The notes under the pieces were generated by a model. That model did not search any database and was not told the origin of the DNA. It saw only the letters and a list, made by a program, of their open reading frames with translations. The translations under genes and the position numbers were made by a program. Positions 9,638 to 22,689 of a stretch of 64,000 nt of DNA are shown piece by piece; position 1 is the first letter of the stretch; each line of letters opens with the position of its first letter. The stretch is from Trichosporon coremiiforme. Its lineage: Eukaryota > Basidiomycota > Tremellomycetes > Trichosporonales > Trichosporonaceae. The stretch covers positions 248,001 to 312,000 of the forward strand of contig BCJJ01000026.1 of assembly GCA_039545355.1 (NCBI GenBank), given 5' to 3'.

Positions 9638-11385
9638 CCCTGTAGGCATCAGCATCGAAGGCTGTCCAGAACGACCCAGGCATGGATCTATATTCTGAGA
9701 CAGTCGAAGATCGGCGCACAGCTTCCACTCGGGGGTCAACCTGGGATCAATCAGCATCCACCTCAATCAACACAACCACAATCAACACGACCACAATCAA
9801 CACAAGCAAATCCAGCGAGAAGATCACCGATAGTACAGCGTGGTTAGTATCCTTTGTCTGCTGTCAGTATGTCCAGCTCTCTGCATCGCTGCTCTTCACC
9901 CTCGCAGCATTGTTCTCCAACTTTCAGCGCCACTAACCTTCCCCACTCAGATGCGTCACGTGAAAGCTCGGTTCCCCTTAGCTCCGCGTTACCGCCCGCG
10001 CAGCGCGTTCGATGGCCGATGCCCCATGTCGCAGCCGATGTGCGCCGCGAGCCGCGAGCCGCGTCGCCTGTCGCTTCGCCCCGCAACGGTCCATGCACAG
10101 ATCGCACTGCAACACTGCAACTGTGCATGTGCAAGCGGTGTTTGTTGTGATGATCGTCTAAGCCATGTTGAGTTGAGCTTGGACAGTCCCAAGCACGCTT
10201 GAGTTGGCTGGGCTAGCTGGGCTGCTCAGTGCAAACCGGTTGGACCAGGGCTGGTCGGGCTGGGCGGGCTGGGCAAAACCGGCTTGCTGACAGCAGCGGA
10301 AGACAGCAGCGGGACGTGTCTCGAACGCGGCGCCTTAAATGGACTCGGCGGGCGGGTCCGGGGCCCGCGACGCTGCATGCGTGCATGCGGCGAAACAGGC
10401 TGCAGGGCACGACGGCGCTACGGCGTGTCACACCGCGAAGCTAGCCCAGCTTGGCTGGTGTGTAGCATCTAAGGTTGCCGCAATGGATGCATTGCGGCCA
10501 TTGAGGCGTCAGACAAGCGAGACAAGTCGCAGGGCAGAACGGTCGCGGCCTGGCTATTCGCGTCACTTGCCTGTGCTCGCAGCGCGCAGCTCGTTATGGT
10601 TCCCAGCCGCCTAAACATGCATGTATGCTCGGCAGTGAGCAGTGACATACGCAGGTACGCAGCAACGAGATTGGGGTACGAGGGTGCGGGGAGTGGGAGT
10701 GGATCGTCTGTCAAGCCGGACATCCCGGGCTGTGGACGGTGGGAGTGAATCGGTGAATCGGGCAGTGGTCGCAGTGGTCCCTGAAGTGAATGACTGCGCG
10801 TTGGGACAGACGCTTGGCGGTTCGATGGGTCGACGCGGCCGACGCGAGGGCTGCGCAGGGAAATTTCATGGGCGCCAGGGCGATGCGATGCTCCTGTTCG
10901 CGGGCATCGCGGGGCACAGGCCAGTCGCTTCCTGTGCATCCTGGCATCCAGGACTGCTCTGGCCATCGGTCTGCTCTGCATCCTCTGCACCGTAGACGTA
11001 GCCTTTGTCACTCTCACCCACACTCCATAGACACTCTCCTTACATCACTACTCGCTCCTTCTCTTCATTCTTCCCACTCGTCTTCTTTGTGTGTCTGCTG
11101 CCCCGCTTACGACAAGCTACCCAGACCACTTGCATTTAAACCACTCGCCGCTCTTCTCCTGTCGCCCTTCCGACAGACCCGTCGACGTCGTTTCACCTCC
11201 TCTTCTCTCCCCGGCTCGCCCTTGCCTTGCTTTGACTATCCTTGACAAGCCTCAGCTTCAGCCACGCCGTATCCACCCTGTTCGTCTTCGACCTTTGCTT
11301 CTTACCTTAACCCCCGGACTCTCTCGCTTGACACCTCCCTCCTCCCCTCTCACACACACACTCTCTACCACTTATCTTTTCCGCC
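9638..11385. other. intergenic with pyrimidine-rich leader
   Basis: No convincing gene. A short tandem stretch of AATCAACACAACCAC-type repeats lies at about 9760-9807. From about 10990 to 11385 the plus strand is strongly C/T-rich with many TCTC and CCTC runs, as expected for the core promoter and leader of the gene at 11386. Confidence 0.5.
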
Positions 11386-12629
11386 ATGTTTGCGCCCCTC
11401 CTGTCGACGGCGCTTCTCGCCTCGTCCGCCCTCGCGGCCGACACGTGCAACGGACACGCCGAGCTGTGCCAGCGCTCGTACGCCAATGTGACCTACCTCG
11501 GCGCGCACGACAGCTATGCCGTCGGCGACTCGCTCTTCGCAAACCAGGCCAAGCCGGTCGAGGACCAGCTCGCGGACGGAATCCGTGTGCTGCAGCTGCA
11601 GACGCACATGAACAACGGCGCGATCCACCTCTGCCACACGGCGTGCAACTTCCTCGACGATGGACCGCTGGACGAGTACCTCGCCAAGGTCCAGACCTTC
11701 GCCGAGGCCAACCCCTCCGAGGTCGTGACCCTGATCGTGACCAACCCCGAGCTCACGGACCCGTCCCAGTTCGGTGAGGCGTTCCAGAAAGCCGGCCTCG
11801 ACAAGCGGGCCTACAAGCCGCCCCAGGCTACGACTGCCTTCAATGAGTGGCCGACGCTCGGCGCCCTCATCGACGCCGGCACCAACGTCGTCGTCTTCAT
11901 GGACTCCAAGGCCGACACGAGCAAGGTCGACTACATCATCCCCGAGTGGGGCAACATCTGGGAGGACGCTTACAGTGAGTGTTTACAGCGGGCATCATGG
12001 TGCCGTGACGTCGTTACGCAGGATCGCCGGGATCAGAGGAAGCGGTGCAAGCTGCGCCCCGCTTCTCCTCGGCAGCTTGTGTGGAATGTAGATTTCAGCG
12101 CTGACGTCCAGATGTCGTCGACACGGACTGGGGCTGCGCCGTCAACCGCTCGAACGGCGAGACGGCCACGCAGATGTTCATGATCAACCACTACCTCGAC
12201 CAGTCGCTTGGCTCCCTCGGCGTGATGCCCGACAAGGGCTCGCTCGGCACGACCAACTCCAAGGCGTCGCTCGACAAGCATGTCTCGAACTGCAATATGC
12301 TCTACGGGCGTGCGCCGACCTTTGTCCTGCTCGACTTCTACTCCTCGAACGGCAACGAGCCTTTCGAGTGGGTCGCGGGCATCAATGGCGTTGCCGCGCC
12401 CACGAACAAGGTCGAGACCGGCAACATCGATGGCAAGAACGCGAGCCCGCAGGACGTCCAGGCCTCCGCTTCCGGCCTGTCGGGAAGCGCGGCGCCCAAG
12501 AGCTCGGGCACCGGCGTCGTCGGCACCCAGGACGCCAACGGCGTCAAGTCGGCCGCGACCGCGCTCAAGGTCGCTGGCGGCTCGGTCGCTGCCGCCCTCG
12601 TCGGCGCCGCCGCCCTGTTCGCGCTCTAA
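11386..12629 (+). CDS. secreted PLC-like phosphodiesterase, probably GPI-anchored
   Basis: Exons 11386-11974 and 12112-12629 encode 368 residues, with the intron phase restoring an Asn codon. An N-terminal signal peptide (MFAPLLSTALLASSALA) precedes a PLC-like TIM-barrel phosphodiesterase domain. It includes the early catalytic-type His in LGAHDSYAVG (about residue 41), DGIRVLQLQTH, HLCHTAC and later VVVFMDSKAD. The C terminus is Ser/Gly/Ala-rich and ends in a hydrophobic stretch (AAALVGAAALFAL), as in a GPI-attachment signal. Fungal members of this family are extracellular or wall-bound; substrate specificity is not known. The Cys residues (TCNGHAELC, HLCHTAC, WGCAV) suggest disulfides. The call rests on family resemblance and the two terminal signals. 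Confidence 0.82.
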
Positions 12630-12801
12630 GTGCTAGCTAGAGCTAGGAGCCAAGAGGATAGATTATGCCATGTGTCATGTTCTGTATCGGTACATTATCT
12701 ACAAGCGCGAGCTCTGCGCGACGCGCGAGGCGCGCGTAGGCCATTGATGAGAGGGAGGTCCGCTGCAAGTGTTGCAAGTTTGATGCTGAGAAGTGAAGAG
12801 T

Positions 12802-13520
12802 CTAAACGTTGAAGAGATGCCTGACCTCGGCAGAGTCGGGGAGCGAGGCAAACGTTGTCGTCATGCGCGGGTCGGCGCGGAAGACGAGGACGGGCGCCGG
12901 GGCCACTGAGGGCGCAGGGGTCGGTTCCCGGCTCGCGGCGGGGGTGAGGAGCGGCGTGGCAGGGGGCGTAATCTTGTGCTGCTGGTCAGCTATGCGGGTC
13001 CCTCACAGTTTGGGAATGGCGGCGAGCGGGGGTGCTGGAAGGAAGACCGGAAAGTCTCAGTACCGCAAGGGCTCGATGGGAGCAGCCCAGACCATGGACG
13101 TTCTACGCTCGAGTATCTGCAGACACGCTGCTTGTAACCTGAACAAGCAACAGAGGAAGACCGCATGCGTCCGCGGAGTCAGAGATGAGGGCCAAGCTGT
13201 ATTGCAGGAATGTGCAAGCCGAGCCAAGGTGGCCAAGCTTGCCCAGCTGTCCATAGTCTTGTTCTGCGGTATAACCATCGGAAAACTCTGCTCCCTTGCC
13301 TCTGAGACACTACTCGTTACCCCCTTCATTACCCGCATCGGCCGACCGCCCCTCTCGCCACCACCAAAGAAGAAGGCAAACTCACATGCTCCTTGTACAC
13401 TCTCGGGCTCTCAATTCCGCCCATAGTGCCCTTGACGGCCGGGAGGGGTGGCGGGCGAGCGCGCGGCTCAGCATTAGCCGTATTCGGTGTGCTCGGGACG
13501 CTCGGAGTCGGGGAGCTCAT
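12802..13520 (-). CDS. small conserved-looking two-exon protein
   Basis: Exon 13386-13520 (45 codons) ends at a GTGAGT donor. Exon 12802-12978 (59 codons with stop; an alternative AG three bases upstream adds one Gln) follows a CTGACCAGCAG acceptor. Both are in phase 0, giving about 103 residues. The N terminus is Ser/Pro/Thr-rich; the junction reads PRVYKEH then KITPPATPLLTPA. The C terminus, FRADPRMTTTFASLPDSAEVRHLF, looks folded. The 404-nt intron is long for this genome and holds no further phase-compatible exon that I can find. The gene lies head-to-head with the RRG7-like gene across 352 bp. No family is recognised. Confidence 0.6.
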
Positions 13521-13872
13521 CGTGATTGTTGATGGTTGTTGTCTCGAGAGCTGACGTCTGCTTGTTGTTTCCAGAGCTCGAGACTTGTGTTCCAGGGCAT
13601 GGGGCACGTGGGCGGAGATCGGCAATGTCCGCTGCTACAGACCTCCACTTGTCCATCGCGCGACCTGAATTTTGGGACGCGATGGCCAGTGAGGGGCGGG
13701 CAAAACAACAACAACACGCACACACAGACGGACACGGACGGGCGACAGCGATAGACGACTAGAAGACCGATACCCAAAGACTGGCGGATAAGCGTAGGAT
13801 ACTTCTGCGGGAGTGGCAGAGGAACCGCCCAAGTGACACAACCATCAGCTCCGACATTACGAAAACACAGCC
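13521..13872. promoter_or_regulatory. divergent intergenic region, 12802-13520 gene / RRG7-like gene
   Basis: 352 bp between two divergent starts. It contains a run of ACA-rich repeats near 13707-13730 (AACAACAACACGCACACACAG). No specific binding site was recognised. Confidence 0.4.
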
Positions 13873-15285
13873 ATGCCCCCACGACCACCGATACCTTCCG
13901 CCGTGCGGACCTTCGTCTCCTCGGCAATGCAGGCCGGGCCCTCAACGACACGACCCAATGCATCTCGCGTCCGCCCTTCGACCGTGGCAGTCGGCACAGC
14001 CTTCGAGGAGTACACGCTCACGCTCCTGAACACGGAGCTGCACATGCTTCTCCGCCGCGTGGGGGGCAAGGGCGACGGCGGCGTCGACCTGAGGGGCGAG
14101 TGGTGGGTGCCCAAGCCGCCGCCGAAGAAGATGCCGTGGCGGGCGAAGCAGAAGGCTGAGCTGCGCGCCGCCCTCGCGTCCGATCCGCACGCCGACGCGA
14201 TCGAGGAAGTGGAGAATCCGGCCGAAGCCGCTGTTGGTCCGATCCCGCCTCCGCCGCCGCCGCCCAAGACGAGTGCCGAGATTGTGCAGCCGCCGGCGCT
14301 TACTGTGAAGGGAGAGCCGAATCGGAGGAAAATACATGCTGCTACTGTCTGGGTGCAGTGTAAGGCTGCGCAGGTCAGTCTTGGTCCGGCGGTGGTGAGG
14401 GAGCTCGACGGCGTGTTGTCCGGACGAGGTGAGTTTTCCGAGTGGCACAGCTCGAGTAGTAGGGAGAGATAGCTGACGACAGATCCGGAAGACACGCTCG
14501 GCATCCTCGTCTCGAAGTCTGGATTCTCGCAACAGGCGCACATCGCCGCCCTGCGCGCCCAATCTGCGATCATGCTCGTCCACCTGCCGTTCGACTATGA
14601 AACGTCGCTCTCCTCCACCGTCTCCTCCTCACCGATATCCTCCGCCACCGTCTCAAACATCTCCTCCCAAGCCGAGGAGCCGGATCCGATACCAGTCCTC
14701 GGAGCGACGTACAACCCTGCCTTTGGCCGTTTCCTGGCCCTGCACGGGCTAGAGCTGCGGCGAGAACTGCGCGGCACAATCCCGGGAGTCAGGGTGTGGT
14801 ACGGCGGCTCGCGCATGGCGCGCTACGGTCCCAGTTCCATCTGCTCGAGTTCGCCGGAATCGCCGAAGGCCGTCGAGGCGGCGAGAGAAGAGGAGAATGG
14901 GGTGTCGGGACGGCTGCCGCGACCCCGGGGCCGGCCACGGAAGCCGACACCGCCCGTCGAGCCGATTCCGGAAGGGAGTCGGTCCGTCTCGACTTCGACG
15001 GCGTCGTTAGTCGAGACGGCGACGGCGAAGGGGTCCAACCCTCGGCGAGGGCCCGTCAAGGTGCCTACACCGCCTGGGCCGAAGCGAGGGCCGGGACGGC
15101 CACGCAAGCAACCCCTCTCTACTGTGATCGGCGATGGTACGCCGTCAAGTGATGGCAGGCCGTCGGGCGTTACGGGACGGCCGCGAGCGCTTCCCTCGCC
15201 TTCTGCGCCGTCTACGCCGCCCAAGCGCCCGAGGGGACGGCCACGCAAGACGCCAGTCGCGGAGACAGTCAAGACAGTCGAGTGA
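13873..15285 (+). CDS. RRG7: RRG7-like restriction-endonuclease-fold protein with three AT-hooks
   Basis: Exons 13873-14428 and 14483-15285 encode 452 residues, with the intron phase restoring Asp before PEDTLG. The N-terminal half carries AFEEYTLTLL, then GGKGDGGVDLRGEWWVP, the PD-(D/E)xK-like core of the fungal RRG7/DUF2034 family, which is needed for respiratory growth and is usually mitochondrial. The second exon completes the fold (ILVSKSGFSQQAHIAALRA, then YNPAFGRFLALHGLE). The C-terminal 150 residues are Pro-rich and contain three AT-hook-type motifs: PRGRPRK, GPGRPRK and PRGRPRK. The start lies after a divergent promoter, and the N terminus (PRPPIPSAVRTFVSSAMQ) could be a mitochondrial presequence. 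AT-hooks suggest DNA binding, which is unusual for the family as I know it. The family assignment is moderately secure; the biochemical activity is unknown. Confidence 0.7.
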
Positions 15286-15329
15286 TACAACTAGATCGGG
15301 CTATGTATGGACTATGGGAATATTGGCTA

Positions 15330-16456
<1,127 letters not shown>

Positions 16457-16930
16457 TGCTCGGCTCTACTACTGCTGGGTTTGTCGGCTCGTCGTTTGCG
16501 TGATGTCCCGGGCTGTCTCGGTTTCGGTCGGTTAGGGTCCGGTGGCGAGTTCGGCGCCGGGAGGCGGTCCTGAGCTTGTAGCGTTCGTCCGTGTGTGTCG
16601 TGGACGGTGCGGTCGTCGTGTCGTTGGGCGGCAAATGTCAAGACTAGAGATAAGAAGAAGAAAGAAGCATGGAGCAGCTGAGTTGGATAAGGAGTGTACG
16701 CAGGCTCGTGACGCTGCGCTACGCCGGAACTTATGGCGCACGCAGTCCGCGCCTCACCGCAGGAGCACGGCCCGTGCGTCAGTGCGTCACTCCCTCCACC
16801 AAAGGAGCCCCTCCACTCGAAACTGCATCCGGCCTCCACCGACACTTTCTGCACCGTTGCTGCATCTTCGCTATCGGCACCGTCGACGAGCTACTTATCT
16901 TGCACAGTACAATCGCCTCAACTGACTGAC
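16457..16930. promoter_or_regulatory. divergent intergenic region, RAB4 / P-loop kinase gene
   Basis: 474 bp separating divergent starts. Open frames here are short and overlap each other on both strands. Nothing specific was recognised. Confidence 0.4.
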
Positions 16931-18247
16931 ATGGCTTACCCAGCGCCTGAGAGCGCGTATGTCGAAAATGGCGCTTCCATCTCACTGCCAATAGGACCGA
17001 CAGCCCCGGCGCCAGACGTGCCAATCTCGTCTCTCTCTCCAGCCTCAACAACGATACCGCCTATGCCTTCTCCGGCAGGCTCGGTGGCACCGGATGCGGC
17101 ACCTGCGGCTTTAGCACCATCATTTCCGACTGGTAGCGGCGAACGCGTAAGCCTTGAAAACTGATTACGGGGCTGACTCCAGCCTATCCTCCTGGTGCTC
17201 GTCGGGCTGCCGGGTTCGGGGAAGACCACGTTCGGCAACGCACTTGTGACGGCGTGCCCGGGCTGGGTACGGTGCTCGCAGGACGAGTCGGCATCTGGAA
17301 GGCGGCAGGAAGTCGAGGCTTCCGTACGATCTGCGCTCCTCGCTGGGCAGAACGTGATTGTGGACCGCGTCAATTTCGATCCAACGTGAGTGCCTTCCCC
17401 GATCACTACCCAACCTCCATTGAATTGCTGGGTGGACACCACCGGTTGAGATAGCTGACGTACCAGGCAACGCGGTCACTTCCTCGCGATTGCACAGCAA
17501 ACTGGAGCTCGGCCACTTTCGATCGTCCTGAAAGCACCATTCGATGTGCTCCGTCAACGCCTCCTGGAGCGGACGGATCATCCGACACTGAAGGACTCGG
17601 AGACGGCACTCAAGGTCCTTGGTCGCATGCGGCGCGAACTGGTTTACCCTCAAACATATGAGGGCTTCCAGCGCGTGCTCTTTGTCGACAGTGATGGGGA
17701 GTGGACGAAGAGAAGGTTGGAGGATACGCTAGAGAAGCTGGAGAGTGAAGGCACGACTGGGCAGAAACCTCGCCGTGGGGGCTATGGAGGAGGGTTTAGG
17801 GGACATGGCGAAAATAGAGGGGGGAGCTGGGGAGGACACAGAGGTGGACACTTGGGTCCGAGAGATGGGCCGACAGCACCCAGAGGCGGCTTCGGCGGTT
17901 TTGGAGGACGAGGGTTCCAGCCAGCGCCAGTAGGAGGCTATCGGGGAGGACCGTGGCCGAACAGAGGCCGAGGGGGCTACTCGCGAAGAGGGTATCATGG
18001 CGACCGACCCGTCGGGAATGCTACTTATCGTGCACATGCCAGCTACGATGGCCCGCCCAGGAATGAGTATCAAGGAGACAGGGGAGGCGATCAAGCCTTT
18101 CCCATCAACAATTATGGGGCTGCTGCAGCCGGGAGAGGCGCAGCTGGTCCGAGCATAGCTCGATTCGACACAGCGGGCTTACTACCCCGACCACCGCAAC
18201 CTACTTTTGGGCCAGGTGCTGCGAGTGACTCTGCTACGCGGAAGTAG
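16931..18247 (+). CDS. P-loop nucleotide kinase-like protein with RGG-rich tail
   Basis: Exons 16931-17146, 17183-17385 and 17467-18247 encode 399 residues. A Pro/Ser-rich N terminus is followed by PILLVLVGLPGSGKTTF (Walker A, about residue 80), then SQDESASGRRQEVE and NVIVDRVNFDPT, joined in phase to QRGHFLAIAQQ. This layout matches the PNKP/aprataxin-associated and related P-loop kinases, in which an Asp-rich loop and Asn-Phe-Asp-Pro motif follow the P-loop. From about residue 250 the protein is Gly/Arg-rich with many RGG and RG units (RRGGYGGGFRGHG onward), typical of RNA-binding tails. Inferred role: an ATP-dependent kinase or ATPase acting on nucleic acid or an RNP. No orthologous gene name is certain. 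Confidence 0.78.
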
Positions 18248-21200
18248 CATTGGGTGTTTATCGTGAGGGTGTGTCTTCGGCTGAACGAAGCGTGTGATTG
18301 ACAATACAACATAGACGACCTGTAGGGCGATGGCATGGCATATAAACTTCGCGTCAAGCTTCGCACATGATCGCAAACATGGGCATCACAAGAGCGCGAC
18401 TCCCGCTGGCGGGTTGTCTCGGACCAGCGCAGAAGCTACTTCCGGACCCGATATAACGTGAGATAGCCTCGAGACGCGCGGCGAGCCAGAGCCCGAGCTC
18501 GAGCACGAGCGAACGAGTGATGGGCATCCAAATGGTGGACGAACCCGCGCCCCAACCACGATTCCAGAGCCTAAAGGTGCGGGATGGCCAGTCTGCTAAA
18601 TATATCTTCGACACGAGGTACCGCGTTCTGCGAGAGGAAGCCTTCTGCAACGCGTTTCTGTCTACCCACGACCGCATTACGAGAGGTCGTTTCAACAGTG
18701 CTTATCGCCAACAAGCAATGTCAAGGGCGGCAAACCTGCCTGATCAGGCTTCGTCTCACCCATGATACCAGCTCGCAACCTTCATGTTGTTGATGAGGTA
18801 CAGGAATTCAGGCCGGAACGAAAGGGGTGCTCGTTATCAGGAGAAACTGCTGCAAGGTGTGCCAGCTACGTTCAGACCGATGACCCGCAGTATTTACCAG
18901 GGCAGGCACGTTTGTTCGATCAGCACCATTGCCGGTGCCTGCTCATGGGCCACGCCCATGTTTGATGTGCGTTCCGGACGGCCAGCCCATAGTCCCCCGG
19001 CATGTCTGTTCGCGCCCGAGTTCGCGTTAAGCTCGTGTTTTGGGGGGTTCGTGAGCGGACTGGCGGAGAACCAAAGGCGGCAAAGAAGGCCAGGTATGAG
19101 CCAGAAACCGATGACGAGAAGGACACACTCGTTCCGGTGCAGCCAGAAGCACCTTAAAGCAGCGTCGAGGGCCGGAAACGTGCACGGAAAGAACCACCCC
19201 TGACCCGCAACTTGATGCCGCTTCATCCGCCCGGAAGCGCTCTGAGTGCTCTGCGTGCTTTGTATGTCTTTGGGATGCTCATTGCCTCGGTCATGCAGGA
19301 CGCTGTGACACGCTACGCATTGCTAGCTGCCGTGCTAGTGGTGCGGATCGCGGATCGACTTTGAGGTCCTCACTTGCCCTCGAACCCACTGTACCCACTG
19401 TGGGCGGACGCCTCACCCGGCGGCGGATGTCCAGTGTCTGCTGGCGGCAGAGTGAGCGCTCCTCAACACCGGAAGAGGTGGAAGCTTTACGGTGTGCGTC
19501 GCACTTGCATTCGAGAGCAATCCCGGCGCACCGAAAGTAGTGCAAGGATGAACAAAGTTGTCATGTGGGCGCACCGGCATCTGCAGACGTGTACGACGTC
19601 CGCATACGCAATACAACAGCTGGCATCATGCCTCTAATTGAGCGCTGAGCCGATCAATTCGAACGTACCTCCGCCCATCCATCGGCACCTGTTCAGGTTT
19701 ACCTGTCCTGACGCTGTCGTGCGTGTGCCAGCTTCCATTGATCGTGGACATCTGCAAACCTTGAGAACTTTGGGTTCACCTTGATTGTCGGAGCAGAGCA
19801 TCGTCCACAGACATGTCACCCACTGTCACTTATGAGAGCAGGGGAAGAGGAACCCGGTGCCCAATGTTCGTTCCGGGGCCATATTCTGGGAACACCGGCA
19901 CCGCTGGGCGGCCGTGATGTGCGGGAAGTGCACCGAAGCGACTGTGCGGAGCTGCGCGGAGGGCAGTGGTGTCTGGACCGAGCGGTCTCATTCGCTCATC
20001 GTCCACTCCGCTGGATCGTACGCAAACGTGCACTCTGCTAGTGCTATTGCCTTGACGGCATCGTTAGAGTTATTCGGTGCATCAGAGGCGTCAGCTAGGA
20101 GCATTGCAGAGCGGGAGCCCATAGCCTGGGCGCCAGTGTGACTGGTGCTGCGCGGTGACGGAGCTAGGAGATCGACAGCCATCCTATTTCGGCGACCGCT
20201 ACGGCGTCGGTGGTCGCTGGCTCACGGGAAACCCTCGGCGGTCCTAAGCAGCTCTATTGCCTGGCCTTGTCTCATTATTCTTACGGAGGCTTACGGAATG
20301 CAGCTTCTAACGTTGGCGGAGTGACTGAAAGAGCACAGCACTGAGGGGTATTACTCTCAAGCTCTCGGAAATTCACGAGAGCATGCTGTAATTCAATCAA
20401 CTGCACTACGGCAAGGACGATCAAGAAGGCCTCTTATTGCTCAGGTGCTCCCAGGTTGCCCTCGGATGCTAACGCCTGCGGAGCAATGGGGAGCGTTGGG
20501 GCAGCGGAGGCCACCGACTGCGCATCGCATTCAATCAATCTCATTCAAATGCTGCTCTCATCGACGCTAAGGCAAGGAGCAACTTTTCCAGGGCAGCGGA
20601 GGGCCGTTTAATAGAGTTTCATCAGACGCCACAGACACATATCCTGCAGGATCCCTCGTGCCCTCGCAGCTTCCCTTGCGGCAGCGTCGATGGGTGTGAG
20701 TGTCTCACCCTATCAGCTGCCGAACACTGTCTGAGGCTCTCTGGCATGCGGCCGGCAGACCCGGCCGTTCCTCAGACCAAGTCAGGCATGAGTCTGGCCG
20801 CCCTACTATGGCCTCAGAATTCGAGTCGCTAAACCCGCCGAAGGTTTTCGGGTCTGGCACGCGGTGCTGGAAGTGCCAGGAGGTGGCCATGAATCACTCC
20901 TGGAATACCCACGACATGTCGCACCGTACAAGCCTTCGTCAGGTTTGATCACCCCTATGCAGGGCTGACCTCATCGCTCTGTCTCGCACATCCAGCCTAA
21001 TGACTCGAGGCATACCAAGCAGCCATGCGGAAACGCAGACCAACAAGCTTGATTAACTTTCATGCTTATCCCAATCGACTGCGCAATACAGAACTACCCA
21101 CTGCGGTACGGCATATGCTATGATGCCAAGCTGCTAAAGTCGAGCCAAGTGACTCAACGTTACGTCTGCTTTCGCGAGCGAACTGTGTTCTCGGAGGTAA

Positions 21201-22689
21201 CGACATTCGGCGCCCTGCCGCAGCGCGCGAGACCGCCCTTCTGTGACTCTGGGCAGAGTTGACCGAGCTGAGTCTGAAGGCGCTGTGGCGAGCAACTGGT
21301 ATCGCTGCCCGCTCCATTGGCACCGTAGCAGTATGGTGACAATCCAAAGACGAAAGAGGGTTGGGCGTAGAGTCGAGCTCTCCAGCGTGTAGACCGCCGC
21401 AGGCCACTCCTGCCCGCTTCCAACTCTGGTGGCTCCACTGAGCCACTGACCGTTGCCACTAGATCAAACGTTATTATGTGATTACCCCTCTCACATCGGC
21501 CTCCCGAGGGTCATCTACCCCTCCTGCAGCTCGGAAGCAAGGTATTACCGCCCATGCCGCGTTCTCATCATGCGGTGCGGCGCGTCTGCTGAATGCGCGT
21601 CGTAACTCGTAACCGTGTCATGCTTGGATACAACCTTGATAGCGATTTCGACCGTTGCCCAGCGGTCAACGGGGCAGCGGGAACGCTTGGACTGCTGGCC
21701 ACCGATCCCAAGGATGAAATCGGCGGTGCCTGTGTGAAGCTTGTCTCAGTCCAAGCGACACAAGATGTCAATAATCTACGCCAGGTCTTGCATGTGCGCA
21801 TGTCAGTCACGACTTGAAATGCATCTGTGCTGGTGTAAGGATCATCGTTAGTACGGGCTGTCCGCAGTCAACACAGTGTCTGGAATCCTGACTTGGTCCT
21901 GGGGGGCTGACGGCGGACCAGCGGAGCAACGGAGCAGAGCTGTCAACGGCTCGCGGCCTTGGGCAGCGTGAGGATCGCGGAACGAGGATCTTGGCCGGCT
22001 TAGGCGGCGCCGTGTGCACATGGTAGCACGCAAGCCCACTGCAATTAGCAGGCTGGACGCAGGAAAACCTTGGGGCATGGGAGCGGAGCTTTGACTGGCA
22101 GGGACGGTGAATCATTTCCAGAGAACGATCGCGACTAGCGAGGGACGGAGCGACGCCGCTAGCGGCCCAACCTGGAAGTAGGCTGGAGCAGCCAAGGAAA
22201 GCGCTGCTCCGGAGTGGGCACCGAGCGGACGTCGGGTTCGTCGGGGGGCGGTGGTTGAGCATTTCGCCGAGCGGTGGGTGAGTCCGCATGCCGCTGCCGC
22301 TAGCTGTGCCGGCGGGGGTGAGAGCAGGTGCAGGGCAGGAGGGAGGGAAACGTGCTCGTCAGGGACGCTGGGCAGATGGCTTCCAAGCCAGAGTGAATTA
22401 TAAGCTCGACGTTATTTACGGCATCCCTGGATGGAAGTCCTGTACCCCCTGGCTGGCTGCCAGCGTGCAACACGCACGGTCAGGTGCAGGCGGCTGGCAT
22501 GCAGGCCACGGCACGTACGGCACATGCAGGTCCTCTGAGACCGTGCCGTACGCCCGTTGCTCACGATTGGCGCCGTTGACGCCATCTAAACGCCACGATA
22601 AGAAATCATAAACGTCAAAATTCCAGCGCTCCTGCACTCAGCAGTCCTCAAACTGGAGCTTCGTACCCGCTGCCGCTTCTGTGCCTTGA
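18248..22689. other. gene-poor 4.4-kb block
   Basis: Six-frame reading shows only short, overlapping ORFs of up to about 140 codons on both strands, none with a domain, splice-compatible partner or biased composition. A few fragments (for example 18517-18765 plus and 18894-19226 minus) are protein-like for 20-30 residues but break quickly. No tandem repeat, terminal inverted repeat, transposase or tRNA was seen. It could be relic sequence, a noncoding transcript or an element too decayed to recognise. Confidence 0.5.

Noticed and set aside
18894..19226. Minus-strand 110-codon ORF with hydrophobic stretch CVLLVIGFWLIPGLLCRLWF
   Set aside because: The hydrophobic part does not continue as a known membrane family, and flanking frames are broken. 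A decayed transporter is possible but not supportable.
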